A DNA stretch of 64,000 nt from Eublepharis macularius (GCF_028583425.1 NC_072801.1:19860001-19924000); one strand, 5' to 3'; shown: positions 34,761-46,340, numbered from the stretch's first letter. The notes: generated by a model not told the origin, from the letters alone. Numbers and translations are program-made.

Positions 34761-35477
34761 GTTTACTTCATGTATACCCTTTGTGCACGGTTATTTATAG
34801 GTTAATCAACTAAAGCTTTAGTTGATTGAATAGTGGGCCACTGGGTTACCACTTGACATTGGTGTTAAAAACAGCTTTGTATATGATGGGTTCCCATAAA
34901 AGAGACAACAAAGGGAAAAATATTAAAGATAGCCTTCTCAAGAGTAACCAATCTATGCATGCTTGCCTGGGGTAAGCCCCATTGAACTTAGTGGGGCTGA
35001 GTTCTGAGTAAATATGTCGCCCGTCTATTAAAATGATAAGCCGCCCCACAATTATCCTCTAAAAGGCATCTATACCAAAGTTTTTCTCTGATATAAATGT
35101 ATTAATATTTATACCAAACTAATATGAATGGATTTTATTAAGTGAATAAAAGCCAGACAATTCATGAAATTTTAAAAAGCTCCTATCGGTGGCTGTCCTT
35201 CCTAGGAAGGCATCCCTTTATCATCAAATGCCCTAGAAATAGGGGCTACCAACTATTTTTTTACAGCTCTTCTGCTTTAACAGCAGCTGGAGATGCAGAC
35301 ATTTAGAAATGGAGCTTTTCTTATATAAGGAAAAGATTCACCCGCTTTCCCTGCATGTTAGGTTACAGTTCAAGGTATGTGAGCCATGCCACTTTTTAAA
35401 AAAGCGATGGATCAGTTCTCTAGATACGAAGATTTTAAAAGAAAAAAAATGTACACAGTCAGGTAAGAGCAGGCTGG

Positions 35478-35543
35478 GGATGATGAGAGGTAGTGTGTGC
35501 AGCGGTTACAGTACCGGACTAGGAGCAGGGAGACCCAGACTCA
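35478..35543 (+). repeat. tRNA SINE head interrupted by a palindromic MITE
   Basis: 'tgtgcagcggttacagtacc' and 'ggagacccagactca' form the A-to-B box part. The copy stops at TCA, where the family D palindrome was inserted, and little is recognisable after 35727. Confidence 0.6.
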
Positions 35544-35724
35544 GGCCATTTCCACACGTCTTACCTGCTTGCGGAACATCACGCAAAAGACCTGGAAGAC
35601 GGCGTCTTCTCACGCGAAATCGTGCCAGGAAGATGCTGTTATCTGGGAGTTCGCGTGAGAAGACGCTGTCTTCTGGGTCTTTCGCGTGATGTTCTGCAAG
35701 CAGGTAAGACGTGTGGAAACGGCC
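35544..35724. mobile_element. 181-bp palindromic MITE with 3-bp duplication (family D)
   Basis: Ends GGCCATTTCCACACGTC and the complement of GGCCGTTTCCACACGTC. TCA flanks both sides (35541-35543, 35725-35727). The arms are about 80 bp and roughly 90% complementary, CpG-rich, with different internal sequence from the 9551 copy. Confidence 0.86.
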
Positions 35725-35727
35725 TCA

Positions 35728-36440
35728 GCTATGAAGTTCATTCCATGTTCAAAGGCAGAAACTCTTGGATCAGTGGCAAAGCGTGGGGGGGGCAGAGGGG
35801 CAGCCGCATCAGGCGCAAAATTATTAGGGGACACCAGCTGCTGAGGAGAGCCTGCACCTCGTCTGCAGGAGCCAGAAGGCCACCCACGCCACCCTGGCCG
35901 ACTGACATGCCAAGGGGGCAGCTGGCTTGCTGAGCGCTGAGCTGGCCCTCTGCAGCAGCTGGCTGAGGAGTGCACCGAGTGGGTAGTGGTAGCACGGGCA
36001 GCTGCGGCAAGTGGCAAGTGGCAGAAGGGTAAGGGGCAGGGAGGCGAGCAGCCCTGAATCACAGGAGCGCTCCTGGAGGGGCAAGCAGCTGCGGCAGAGG
36101 GGTAAGTGGTGGGGAGGCAAATTGCCCTGAATTAGGGGAGTGCTCGTAGGGGGGTGGCTGCGTCCCACACAAATCCATCACTTCTCAGAAGTGACATTAT
36201 CACACAGGGGCCTGGGAGCACGTGTGCACTTCACATGTGGTGCCACAGGCACCACCTCCTGCGGAGTTGCCCCGGGTGCTTGTAACCCACGCTATGCCTC
36301 TGCTTGGAACATCAATGCGGCAGATGTGGGCAACAACATATACCTTGTTTGTGGGCCTCCAGGTTGTATCTGGTCGATGGACCTCTGGTTTGTTCCAGCA
36401 TGTTGACTTTTATGTTCTTCCTTGGTAACTCTTGGCCAGA
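35728..36440. other. GC-richer intergenic stretch, no gene supported
   Basis: Short CAG/CTG- and GGGG-rich sequence gives several overlapping open frames on both strands. 'ggggcaagcagctgcggca' type words repeat at 35990-36120. It could be part of an unrecognised DNA transposon. Confidence 0.4.
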
Positions 36441-36656
36441 TGGATCTCATAGCCTACCTCACAGGGTAGTTGTGAGGATAAAGGGGAGAGGGGAAAGACA
36501 CACATTCTCCATTTTATCATCCCAACAACCTTGTGAGGGAGGTTAGGCTGAGAGAGAGGGATTGGTCGAGGGTGACCCAGCAAGGTTCATCTTGAGTGGG
36601 CATTTAAACCCATGTCTCCCAAGTCCTGGACAGACACTCTAACTACTACATTACAC
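36441..36656 (-). repeat. CORE-like tRNA SINE
   Basis: 'tcccaacaaccttgtgaggg', 'gggtgacccagcaaggttca', 'gcatttaaacccatgtctcc' and 'ctaactactacattacactt'. Confidence 0.7.
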
Positions 36657-37261
36657 TTTGTCTCCTTTCACAGGCTCATGGCTGGCAAGTTTTGATGTCA
36701 CAACATTCTACCTCTCCCCTTACCATCACAGAGCGTATTTTTATGGTGTAAGAAGGTAGGGAAAGGGGAGATTTTCCACTCCCCCCACCAAACAAATGCA
36801 TGATTATAATTGTTTTAAAAACCTAAACATATGGTAAGTTCTCATTTGAGGATTTATTGCTTATCAGGCTGCTTGTCAAAGCCCGCATGTAACATTATGA
36901 TTCAAAACTGGTCATGGATGAAGCCATAAATCCAGCTCAGCCTCCACAGCAGCAGTGAAAACTCAGAGGACTTTCTCTGTGAAATGGAAACAGCAACGGA
37001 GCCTTTGTTTTTTGTAGCTCTTCCGCTCCTGAAATATGGGCTAGGGGTGCTTGGCTAGGACAGAATCAGTAATTTTCTCCCAAGAGTTAGGCAGAGGCCC
37101 ATAATTCATGTGTAGCAGGAGCAAAGTGGTGGCTTTCCTTTCCTCTTGAAAAATGAGCTGTTTCCTTTGACTGATGTACACTCCATTTATGATCACACGT
37201 GGTGGTTTGTTTTTCTGGAGGGATCAGGTGCGCAGAGGACATGTTGCATGAATGAAGTTGT

Positions 37262-37566
37262 TCACCAAGCTGCCTTATACAGCCAGACCGTTTGCCTATC
37301 AAGGGGAGTCTTGTCTATTTTTTTTTATTTTAAAAACAAATGTTTAATCAGAATTTTCTGGCAAGACTCCAACACAGAACAATTTTTGACAGGTGGCATG
37401 CTGATGAGCAAGGGGGGGGGGAAATGAGGGAAGTCTTGTCTACTCTGACTGGTTCTCAGGTCAAGGTTTTCTACATCACCTGCTCCTTTTCACTGGGGAT
37501 GCCAGGTATTGAACTTGGGACTTTCTGCATGCAAAGCAGGTGCTCTACCACTGAGCCGCAGCCCCT
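37262..37566 (-). repeat. Sauria SINE split by a short poly(A)-tailed insertion
   Basis: 'ccaagctgccttatacagcc' (3' end) and 'actctgactggttctcaggt', 'tattgaacttgggactttct' and 'ctaccactgagccgcagccc'. An 11-bp duplication AGTCTTGTCTA (37307-37317, 37432-37442) brackets a 114-bp insert. Confidence 0.8.
37318..37431 (-). mobile_element. 114-bp 5'-truncated LINE insertion inside a Sauria SINE
   Basis: The T-run at 37318-37328 is a poly(A) tail on the minus strand and the insert is flanked by AGTCTTGTCTA on both sides. This is the footprint of target-primed reverse transcription, most likely L1. Confidence 0.7.
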
Positions 37567-37764
37567 CCCAGCAGCCTAGCTGAGATGGTTGGCTCAAGTG
37601 GCAGATCTGGGAGGGGAGAGCCCCCTCCTCACCCATCTCCTTCAGCACCTCCTCTTCCACAGCTGCCTTGGAACCAGAGAACCGTACCACCACTGTCTCA
37701 TTTAGATCACATTTGGGCTGATGGCCCATCAAACACTCACCAGAGATCTATAGCGCATCCCCTG

Positions 37765-37960
37765 CCTTTGATTTTACTTATTTCCCTGCTTATACTCTGC
37801 TTGTCCACCCAAAGTGGCTTACAACATTGCTGTCCATTTTATCCTCACAACAGCCACCCTGTGAGGTAGGCTAGGCTGTGGGACAGTGACTGGCCCAAGG
37901 TCACCCAGTGATCTTCTGTGGCAGAGTGGGGATTCAATCCTAGGTATCCTAGATCCTAGT
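37765..37960 (-). repeat. CORE-like tRNA SINE, split by family A
   Basis: 'cacccaaagtggcttacaac', 'ccctgtgaggtaggctaggc' and 'gggattcaatcctaggtatc'. The remainder (about 38592-38630, 'cctagtctgagtctctgact') lies beyond the inserted element. Confidence 0.75.
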
Positions 37961-38591
37961 AAAGAGTCCAGTAGTAACTTTAAGACTAACCAACTTTATT
38001 GTAGCATAAGCTTTTGGGAACCACAGCTCTCTTCGTCAGATGCAACTTTATTGTAGCATAAGCTTTCGAGAACCACAGCTCTCTTCATCAGATGCATTGT
38101 CAGATGCATCTGACAAAGAAAGCTGTGGTTCTTGAAAGCTTATGCTACAATAAAGTTGCATCTGACGAAGAGAGCTGTGGTTCTCGAAAGTTTATGCTAC
38201 AATAAAGTTGCATCTGACGAAGAGAACTGTGGTTCTCAAAAGCTTATGCTTCAATAAAGTTGCATCTGACGAAGAGAGCTGTGGTTCCCAAAAGCTTATG
38301 CTACAATAAAGTTGCATCTGATGAAGAGAGCTGTGGTTCTCAAAAGCTTATGCTTCAATAAAGTTGCATCTGACGAAGAAAGCTGTGGTTCCCAAAAGCT
38401 TATGCTACAAAAAAGTTGCATCTGATGAAGAGAGCTGTGGTTCTCGAAAGCTTGTGCTACAATAAAGTTGCATCTGACGAAGAGAGCTGTGGTTCTTGAA
38501 AGCTTATGCTACAATAAAGTTGGTTAGTCTTAAAGGTGCTACTGGACTCTTTACCATTTTTCAACTACAGACTAACATGGCTAACTCCTAC
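37961..38591 (+). mobile_element. Palindromic retroelement, family A, copy 3, expanded (631 bp)
   Basis: Flanked by ATCCTAGT (37953-37960, 38592-38599). Same terminal pieces as the other copies ('aaagagtccagtag' left; 'acatggctaactcctac' right). The core has two antisense units, then eight direct units of 52 bp (about 38109-38524). Confidence 0.85.
38109..38524 (+). repeat. Tandem array: eight 52-bp units
   Basis: Each unit runs from 'tctgacgaagagagctgtgg' through 'gcttatgctacaataaagtt' to GCA. Variants include CTGATGA/CTGACGA, TTCTCGAAA/TTCCCAAAA and GCTACAA/GCTTCAA. No spacers, so not a CRISPR. The unit is the right arm of the family A palindrome. Confidence 0.92.
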
Positions 38592-38629
38592 ATCCTAGTC
38601 TGAGTCTCTGACTACTATGTCACATTGGA

Positions 38630-40509
38630 TTTGCACATCTCTGCTTGATGATGTGCATGTTTTATATTCATGCTAGGTTGATGTTGGAGTAACTATGATC
38701 TATCCCTTTCTCCATGCTCAAGGTGTTTTGTAATTATTCTTTAAGACTATCTTGAATACCCCTTTTGAATTGTCAGTCCGAGCACACTTGGTCCGGATGT
38801 TGTCTGGCTGGTGTGTCTTTGAAATACCTTTCCAGAAACATTGCTTTGTGAGATACAGTCAGAAGGAACCGATAGGGAGGGCTCTTCTCTCTCATTTAGT
38901 CCCTGAGAAAAGGAAGAGGAGATTTGTGGAATAATCTGTGTCTGGATAATAGATCAGAAAGGTACCACAAGGATGAGTCACTGCTCTAATAAAAACCAGC
39001 TTTATCAGCAAAAGAAATGCACCAGAAGGAAGGGAGGACGGTGCATTAATTTTCTCAGGCTTGCAGGTGGAGTGCAGCCACAGAAACTGAACCGAGCGGC
39101 ACAGTGTGAGTTGTTTAAGAGACCTACGCAATCTATCCGTTGGTAGGCTCTTAGAGAACAAATGCACATTGCAGATGGGGAGGACGGACCAAATGTTTGA
39201 ATGATCCTGCCTAATCCCCCTTTAAAAGTGCAATCCTAAACTGAGTTATATCTTTGGACTTAAGATGTAATGGTTTAGGATTGTACTATAAGAGGCTCTA
39301 GAACTGGATGCTTTCCGGAGGCCATCCTTCCTTCTCTGAATGTCTGGGGGGGGGGGGGGGAATGCACATCGCCTTTTCTAAAGCCATTAATATTCGACAC
39401 CAGAATTTAACACATTGGCATTAAGAGGTCATCTAAAATATGAAAGGGAGGGGATACGTTTGCTAAATGCAAGATGGCTTAAACTCTTTGTGGCTTTGGG
39501 ATCTGCTGTGGCTTTGGGATCCGCTGCCCATTGGCTCCTAAACACATCGAGATCCCCAAACAAACCACAGTCCACATCATGCTTGTATTGGGACCAGCTA
39601 TAATGACACACATAATCTGCATGTATATGAGCTTGCTAGAAGTCTTCCTCAGGCTAGATGCTACAAAATTTTAAAAAATTAAGGAGCCGGGGGAGAAAAA
39701 TTATTCCAGGCCATATTTTAAAGGCCGTCTCTCCTGCCATCGCTATGCTTAATGCCAGCGCTGCTAGATATACTTAGGTGCCTTTGATGAAGGTTGCACT
39801 ATAGTTCTTTTGGACAAGAGAGGGGGGAGATGGTATTCCTCCACTGGAATTACAAAGGCCAGCCACCGTCCTTTAATCTCTCTGACACTCGGCAAGATAG
39901 GGCTGCAGACAACATTTAAAACCATCAAGGTTATTGTAAAAAAAAAAAAAACCACCAACCCATCGTTTTCTTTTACTTTTCTTGGAAAAAATTCAAGGAT
40001 AAGATCATTAAAATAACTTTCTAATAGAAAATCCCACCCTCCCTTGCTGTCAGTCAGTTGCAAAGCTTAGCTAGGGAGCTGCTTCCCTGTGGTTATTTTC
40101 TGCACTGCGCTTGGAATGATGGAGCGGGTGAACGGCACCCCTGTGTCTCACAGCACAGTGGGGCCTAGCGTTACTGGTGGCGGAGGTAGCAGACTGCACC
40201 TTCCTCTCCGGCCCACGTGCGCCTCTTTAGACTCTACCCCTGGCAGTACAAGGCTCCTTCAGTGCAACAGCAACCAGGAATCCTCCACTGATTTCTCTTC
40301 AGATCTGCAACTAGGAATCCCTTTATCAGAAGGATGGGCAAGGCCTGCCTAGGGGGTCTTTGTTCTGGGCCCTGCTTGGGTGCTTTAAACATCAGTGGCA
40401 GTAAGTGAGAATGCTTGCCTTATGCAGTGGAGATGTTGACAGGCTGCTGTTGAAAACAAAGAAGTGGGCCAGGCTCCCCTCCCAGCCGTGATCCATTAGC
40501 TACCCTCTT
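38630..40509. other. Intergenic, no gene seen
   Basis: A poly-G tract is at 39346-39360. A small tandem duplication of 18 bp ('gtggctttgggatctgct') is at about 39490-39526. No coding support. Confidence 0.5.
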
Positions 40510-40711
40510 AGGGTTACCATCCTCTAGGTTGGGGCCTGGAGATCTCCCCCAATTACAACTAATTTCCAAATTAGAGATCAGTGTGAGAAAATGGTTGCTT
40601 TGAAGGGCAGACTCTGTGGCTTTACCCCCTGCTGAGCTCCCTCTCCAAGCCCCGCCTTCTGCAGGCTTCACCCCCAAATATCCAGGAGTTTCCCAACTTG
40701 CAGTCTTACCT
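40510..40711. repeat. Family G repeat, 'gggttgcca...tggcaaccc' type, copy 1
   Basis: Dispersed element with 'tggggcctggagatctcccc', 'gagatcagtgtgagaaaatg' and a tail 'caggagtttcccaacttgca'. Relatives at 42186, 45168, 45584 and 47481. Confidence 0.6.
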
Positions 40712-40767
40712 CCAAAAATTACTTGACCCTTCTTGCAGTGAACCATAACATTTTACTTATGTAAGAC

Positions 40768-40902
40768 AGAGGGCCAAGCTACAAGTGACGAATGACACTT
40801 GAGCGGCAAGTGGATCGAGTGGAGAGCAAGTGGAGGGCAAGTGAACAGGGAGGAATACACTTGCCGTTCAAGTGTAATTTGTCACTTGTAGTTTGGTCCA
40901 GA
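40768..40902. mobile_element. Palindromic MITE, family C, copy 1
   Basis: 'gagggccaagctacaagtga' at the left, 'tcacttgtagtttggtcc' at the right. The arms contain 'gacacttgagcggcaagtg' and 'cacttgccgttcaagtgt'. A short loop of about 35 bp. No clear target duplication. Confidence 0.75.
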
Positions 40903-41147
40903 GAGTGCTGTCAAGGACATCTTGCGGTGCTCTCCTCTGGCCAGCATTTTCTCCCTATGGCCATTCACAGAGTGGGACCGATAAGAGGGAGGCCCTCTCT
41001 GTGCAGGCTTAAGTTGTGCCTGTTGACTTTAATTTACAGTGGCTGGAAAACCTGGTCCAGATGCTTAAGTCTGTGCACATTTGTGTGCGTACTTGCTCAT
41101 GTGTTAAGATTTAACTAAACCTGCACTGTGGTTAGAACCTGAAAGGA

Positions 41148-41358
41148 TGAATTCATTCATTCCCTACCGTTCACCCAGTGGGGACATAAAACTTACATTG
41201 TTCTCCTTTTCTCTATTTTATCCTCACAACAACCCTGCAAAGTAGGTTAAGCTAAGAGTGTGACTGGCCCAAGGGCACCCAGCAAGCTTCCCTGGCAAAG
41301 TAGGGATTCGAACCTGGGTCTTACAGATCCCAATCTGATGCTCCTACCCAAACGACAA
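41148..41358 (-). repeat. CORE-like tRNA SINE
   Basis: 'tcattccctaccgttcaccc' end, 'gagtgtgactggcccaaggg' and 'gggattcgaacctgggtctt'. Confidence 0.75.
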
Positions 41359-42185
41359 CTTTTTGAATAGGTTTTGTGTTTTCATAGTGTCATTTTAAAG
41401 AACAGGCCCTTGAATACCAACACTTCAGGTTGCAAAGGTCATTGGTGGCTTCCTTCCTTTCCTGTGTCCCTCATTTCTTTTGGCTCCAGTTCGAGCCAAA
41501 ACAAAGAGGTTTGTGCTGAGGTTACAGAAATGTTCGCTGTCTATGAGGAAATCTCTGATTTCTTAGAAGGCCCACCAGGGAATGGGTTGGGCCCAGCTAG
41601 CTAGGAAGGGAGGCTGTCTGTGGCTCTGGTTGACTGTGGTGCTAACAGTCTTTTCCCATGGCAACTGGAAGTGAGTTACATGTCATTGTCGCATTTGAAA
41701 GATATTGACAATGGAATGGGGGGAGCATTTACCCCCTCAGCTTGATTTTCAAGAATGCTGGGTTTTTCAGATGTGCCTGGATCCTGGTAGTGGGAGAACG
41801 AGAACATGGCTGGCCTTCTACCAAACAGCACCCCAAACAGGGAGCATCTCTCCACGCTCGGCTCACTCCGTTGTCATTTGCTCACCTTGGGATACCTTAT
41901 CGTTTTTATCGCTTTAGTAGGGCGTTTCACGACTTCGAGGCACGATTTGCATGCATGATTTATCCCTGTCATATAAAGATGATAGCTATGCATGCCAGGA
42001 TCTGTAAATCTGTCTTTCTTTCGCGCCCTAGAAAAGCAAATAAGAACCAATTTTGTTTCGTCTCAGCATTATCAAAGCATTTTAATTGCATCCTACCGTC
42101 AAGACGTTGAACTGGGCACCAGTAGACCCCAAAACAGGGCCCTGACTCTCTTGCAGGGTGTATGTGTATGCAAGGATACAAGGTC

Positions 42186-42380
42186 GGGTTGCCAATTTCC
42201 AGGTGGAGCCTGGAGAGCTCTTGGAATTGTAACTGATCTCCAGGCTACACAGGCTGGATCAGTGCTTTGGGGTGTGAACTCTGGCATTATAGCCCACTGA
42301 TGGCCCTCCCCAAACCCCATCTTTCCCATGCTGTCACCCAAATCTCCAGGAATTTCCCAGCCCTCTAGCAGGCAACCCTA
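42186..42380. repeat. Family G repeat, copy 2
   Basis: 'gggttgccaatttccaggtg' to 'ctagcaggcaaccct'. 'aactgatctccaggctacac' marks the middle. Confidence 0.62.
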
Positions 42381-43800
42381 CTATGAGGGCAAGGTAAGGA
42401 GGCTCAATGGCAAAAATCTCCCTGTGCACAATGTGTGCGATGGCCATGGAATTTAGCCTGTTGTCCAGTTATGCTATATACTTATAACTAGTAAACGTGA
42501 AAAATTGTAAATTTGGGACCTAACATGGGAGGAAATTTGGCATATAAAATAGAGGTGCTCCCACTGAGCCACAGTCCCTCCCTCCTTTGAGTAAATGCCA
42601 CACAGTAATCCAAGCTCTAGTTACAGTCTTTCTATGTATCTCTTGCTGAGAGAGATGACAGATTTGTTTTCATTTTTTTAAAAAAAATGCATCTTGCCTT
42701 TTAATGTTTGCAAAATGCTGTCTGGGCCCACCTCTTGCTGTGCTTCACAAGCAGCTGGGAGTTTGCCAGACGTGGGATGTCTCCTGCAGTGCGTGGCAGA
42801 TGTTCCGCGCTACCCAGATGTTTAGAAGCTATCTCCCAAAGCACCTGCCCTGTATCCTTCAACCTCGCTGAGAGACGTGACCTTGAGCTGGCTACAAGTA
42901 ATTTTGCCCCTCTTTTCTTCTCTGTTTTGCTTTCTTGCCAAATGGCTTTTGCAATTTCCAGAGAAATACGAGCTTTGAAAGGAATCGCTTCATACAAATC
43001 TGCAACTGTTGCTCTTCTGAGCCCATAAATTAGTTGTGATGGAGTCATAGAAGGATAGAGCTAGAAAGGACCTTGAAGTTCATCTAGCACAACCCCCTGA
43101 TCTAATCAGAAATGTGCAGAGACAGCATCCCAAACAAGTATACTTGAGTGTACTCACAAGAAGATTATTCTTAAGAGAGGGAAATGAGCATCAGGGTTGG
43201 GAATGATCTGGGCTTTGACCCAGGCGACCTGCTGCTGCTCAATTAGACGACAGTGCTTACATACCAGGTTTCCCCCCCCTGCTGTTCCTCCAAAGAGCTC
43301 AGGGCAACATGTGGGGTTCTTCACACTACTATTTTATCCTCAAAACAGCCCTGTGAGGTGGGCTCCTGTTGATTTTTTTTAAAAGATGAGGCTTTGGGTC
43401 TCTTTGTATTGTAGATTTTTATTATTTTGTTGTTGTTTTAAATGCTGTTCCATTATTTCATAAGCCAGCCAAAATACTTTGTAAAAGCCTGGGGCAGGCA
43501 CTGAACAAAATCAGTTAAGAGAACAACCAGGTCAGGATCACCTAGTGAACTTCACGGCGGAGTGGGTCTAATCCAGTACTCGTGCTGGCTCTCTCAGGAG
43601 CTGCATGAACTAATGTTTGCACTTGGTACGAGGCAGCAACAGATGTTTATATATATATATTCATACCCTTGTGCTTGTTGGGTAAGAGCACTCCGTTTCC
43701 AATCTTCCTGTACAACAACTGTTAGCACTTTGTTGGCAAGAGGGAGAAAAAGGAAGAAGGTTGCAGCATTGGAAGACTCCAGCCGTGCAGATATTAAAGG
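42381..43800. other. Intergenic, no gene seen
   Basis: A 115-codon minus-strand frame at 42701-43048 has no domain I recognise. At 43043-43130 'catagaaggatagagctaga' and 'tctagcacaaccccctgatc' match the end of a CR1-like repeat. Pieces of a CORE-like SINE lie at about 43322-43365 and 43531-43599. Confidence 0.45.
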
Positions 43801-44360
43801 AGAGTCAGCGTTGCATAGTGGTTAGAGCATCAGACTAGAATTGGCGAAACCCAGATTGAAATCCCCATTTGCACCAAGATTGAGCTAAACTACATGAGAC
43901 AAATTAAACAAAGACACTCAATTGAAGGAAGACACCATGTTAGCCAGGAAGCATAGTTTGAATTTCACCTCTCTCTATAGAGCCGGCAAAGATCACTCCT
44001 CAGAGAGTTTGTTAATTTCACCTCTACAGAGCTGGCAAAGACAATTCCTCAGAGGGTTTGTTAATAACTGACAGAGCCTTTGGGGAGGCAAAGAGGAAAT
44101 TAACAAGCCCTCTGAGGAGCGATCTTTGCAGACTCTGTAGAGAGAGGTGAAATTCAAACTATGCTTCCCAGCTAACATTGCATCTCCCTTCACTTGAGTG
44201 TCCTCATGTAATTCATCTTGTGTAGTTTATCTCTAATTGGGTGACTTTGAACAGCTCACTGTCCCTCAGCCTAACCTACCTCACAGGATTGTTTTCCAAA
44301 TGGGGGACAGAACCACGTATATTATCCTGAGTTCCTTGGACAAAGGGTGGATAAAATACT
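43801..44360 (+). repeat. CORE-like tRNA SINE split by a palindromic element
   Basis: The head 'gcatagtggttagagcatca' to 'gaaatccccatttgcacc' is at 43801-43880 and the body 'ttgggtgactttgaacagct' onward at 44236-44360. Between them sits the family E element. Confidence 0.72.
43886..44229. mobile_element. Palindromic element, family E (about 344 bp)
   Basis: Ends 'aaactacatgagacaaatta' and the complement of 'aaactacacaagatgaatta'. Arms share 'gcatagtttgaatttcacct' and 'aggtgaaattcaaactatgc'. A diverged relative lies at 46341-46490. No certain target duplication. Confidence 0.68.
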
Positions 44361-45167
44361 TCAGCAAATAATAAATACTTGCAACAACTCAGAGAGATAG
44401 GGTTTTAAAAAAGCTGGTTGAGGTCCAACTCATTGGCTCACCCCTAGCACAATATGCTAATTCCCTCCTGCCTACATTGTACTCGATAAAGAAAAGTTAA
44501 GAAAACCATTTTGTTTGCATCAGGAGGCTCTTTATTACTTGACCTGTATTAGTTTGGGTTCATCACTGTACAAATATACAAAATTGCCTGTAATGCACTT
44601 GATGGAAATCACAGGCGGAAGGTCATAGTGCGCTGACCCACAGCATCGAAAGCCCTTGCACACAGTGAGTGGGATTGCAGCAGAGTCTCGCACATTTTCC
44701 CACTTAATTCATTTTGATATTTTTATCGACGTGGAGGTGGGAATGGCCTGGAGAAGCGTTGCCAAAGTACAGTACAAGGATGGACTGCCGTGGATCTTCC
44801 AAGGGCTGCAGTGAAGTTTATAAGCTAATTGCTGCAACAGCACATGGGCTGTGGTGAGCTAAGTGCTGCCAGCCGCTATTTAAGAGCCCCAAAGAGGCTG
44901 TTTGTTAGTGATGTGGCAATTCTTGCAAATACCTTGCTTGAAAAGTTGCCCTGTTTACTGTGTTGGTTTGCTAGAGTTGAGAACCTGCGTTGTTGTCAGT
45001 GTTTTGAGCTCATTTACATCTGTGTGATTGGTGGCGGTATTCATCCTCACTCAGGCAGCCGTGCTTTGACACATGCTCACAATTTCCTGGATTGTTAGGG
45101 CTGATAGAAATTGGTCTCCCAAATCTGTTCAGGAGGCTACGAAAAAACCACCATCTCCATCTTATAA

Positions 45168-45345
45168 GGTTGCCAGGTGGGAGGTAGGAGACCTGGCACT
45201 TACCTTAGTGCTGCCCTAGCTTGCGTGCAAAGGTCCTGAGAGGCATGTTCCCCCACCTTTCCCCCCACCAGCCAGGTAAGCAGGGCAGGGAGTGGAGGGT
45301 AGGGTAGGGGGATCCCCTGCTCCCACCAGGGGACTGGCAACCCTA
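45168..45345. repeat. Family G repeat, copy 3
   Basis: 'ggttgccaggtgggaggtag' to 'ggggactggcaaccct'. The interior differs from the other copies. Confidence 0.5.
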
Positions 45346-45583
45346 CCACCTCACCAGGAAATTATGCTAGGGAAGCTTGGAAAAAGTCATTTGCAGTAGC
45401 TGGGAGGGTCCTGCCTTCTGTTTTAAGGACTACTCCCCATGGCAATTTACTACCCTGCCCCTCTTTTGGAAAGGTAGGATTTGTGACTTGGTCAGAGAGG
45501 AACAGCAGGGAGCAGGCTAGTCTTGGTGTGAGCACCACACTGGCGCATTTGATGAGCATCCTGTTGATTGCTTGCAAATTAAG

Positions 45584-46028
45584 GTGGCCAACCCTCACTT
45601 GGTCATAGATCCAGAGGAGTTAACCATGTTAGTCTGTAGTTGCAAAATAGTAAAAAGTCCAGTAGCACTTTTTAAACTAACCAACTTACTTGTAGCATAA
45701 ACTTTCGAGAACCACAGCTCTCTTCGTCAGATGCATCTGACGAAGAGAGCTGTGGTTCTCGAAAGCTTATGCTACAAATAAGTTGGTTAGTCTTAAAGGT
45801 GCTACTGGACTCTTTACCATTTTGCAAACCCCACTTGGGAAATTCATGGAGATTGTGGGCAGTGCCTGGGGAGGGCAGAGTACAGGGAAGGAAAGGAACT
45901 CGGCAGGGATGTGATACCACAGATTCCCCACTCTGCAGCTGCCATTTCCTCCTGGGGAATTGATCTCTGAGCCTGGAGATCAGTAATCCCAGCAGAACTC
46001 CAGGTCGCACTGGGAGGTTGGCAACCCT
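45584..46028. repeat. Family G repeat, copy 4, split by family A
   Basis: Starts 'gtggccaaccctcacttgg', is interrupted at 45603, resumes 'ccccacttgggaaattcatg' and ends 'gggaggttggcaaccct'. Confidence 0.68.
45603..45826 (-). mobile_element. Palindromic retroelement, family A, copy 4
   Basis: Minus orientation: 'gatccagaggagttaaccat' at the left is the complement of the usual 3' end. The duplication is AACCCTCACTTGG against AACCCCACTTGG (one-base difference). Arms 'cgagaaccacagctctcttc' and 'gaagagagctgtggttctcg' are perfect complements. Confidence 0.82.
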
Positions 46029-46340
46029 CTTGCAAATGCACTTTGAACAGTTTTGACAGGGTATGCTCAAGAATGGCAAGCGGTTTGGGGCTGCAGACAG
46101 TGGCATTTGCCAGTTTCTAGAAACCTTGTCTAAACTTTGCATACGTAAACAGGCACTGCAGGGCTCAAAGTGCGACCGTTGCAGATTCCGCAATAGCTCC
46201 TTAAGCAGCCGGGGTTGTTGGTCAGATGAAGGAACTACAGGCTGTTGCATCTGGAAATTTGACAGAGCAGCCCATTGTGTCTCCTGAGCTAGGAAGTCAG
46301 GTGATGCTGGAGGACCAGTTGGGTGCAATGGAGGGGTGCA

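Noticed and set aside
38109-38524. CRISPR-like array
   Set aside because: Units are contiguous with no spacers, and the DNA is vertebrate; it is a tandem expansion of a transposable-element arm.
42701-43048. 115-codon minus-strand frame as a gene
   Set aside because: No domain, no splice context and no homology I recognise.
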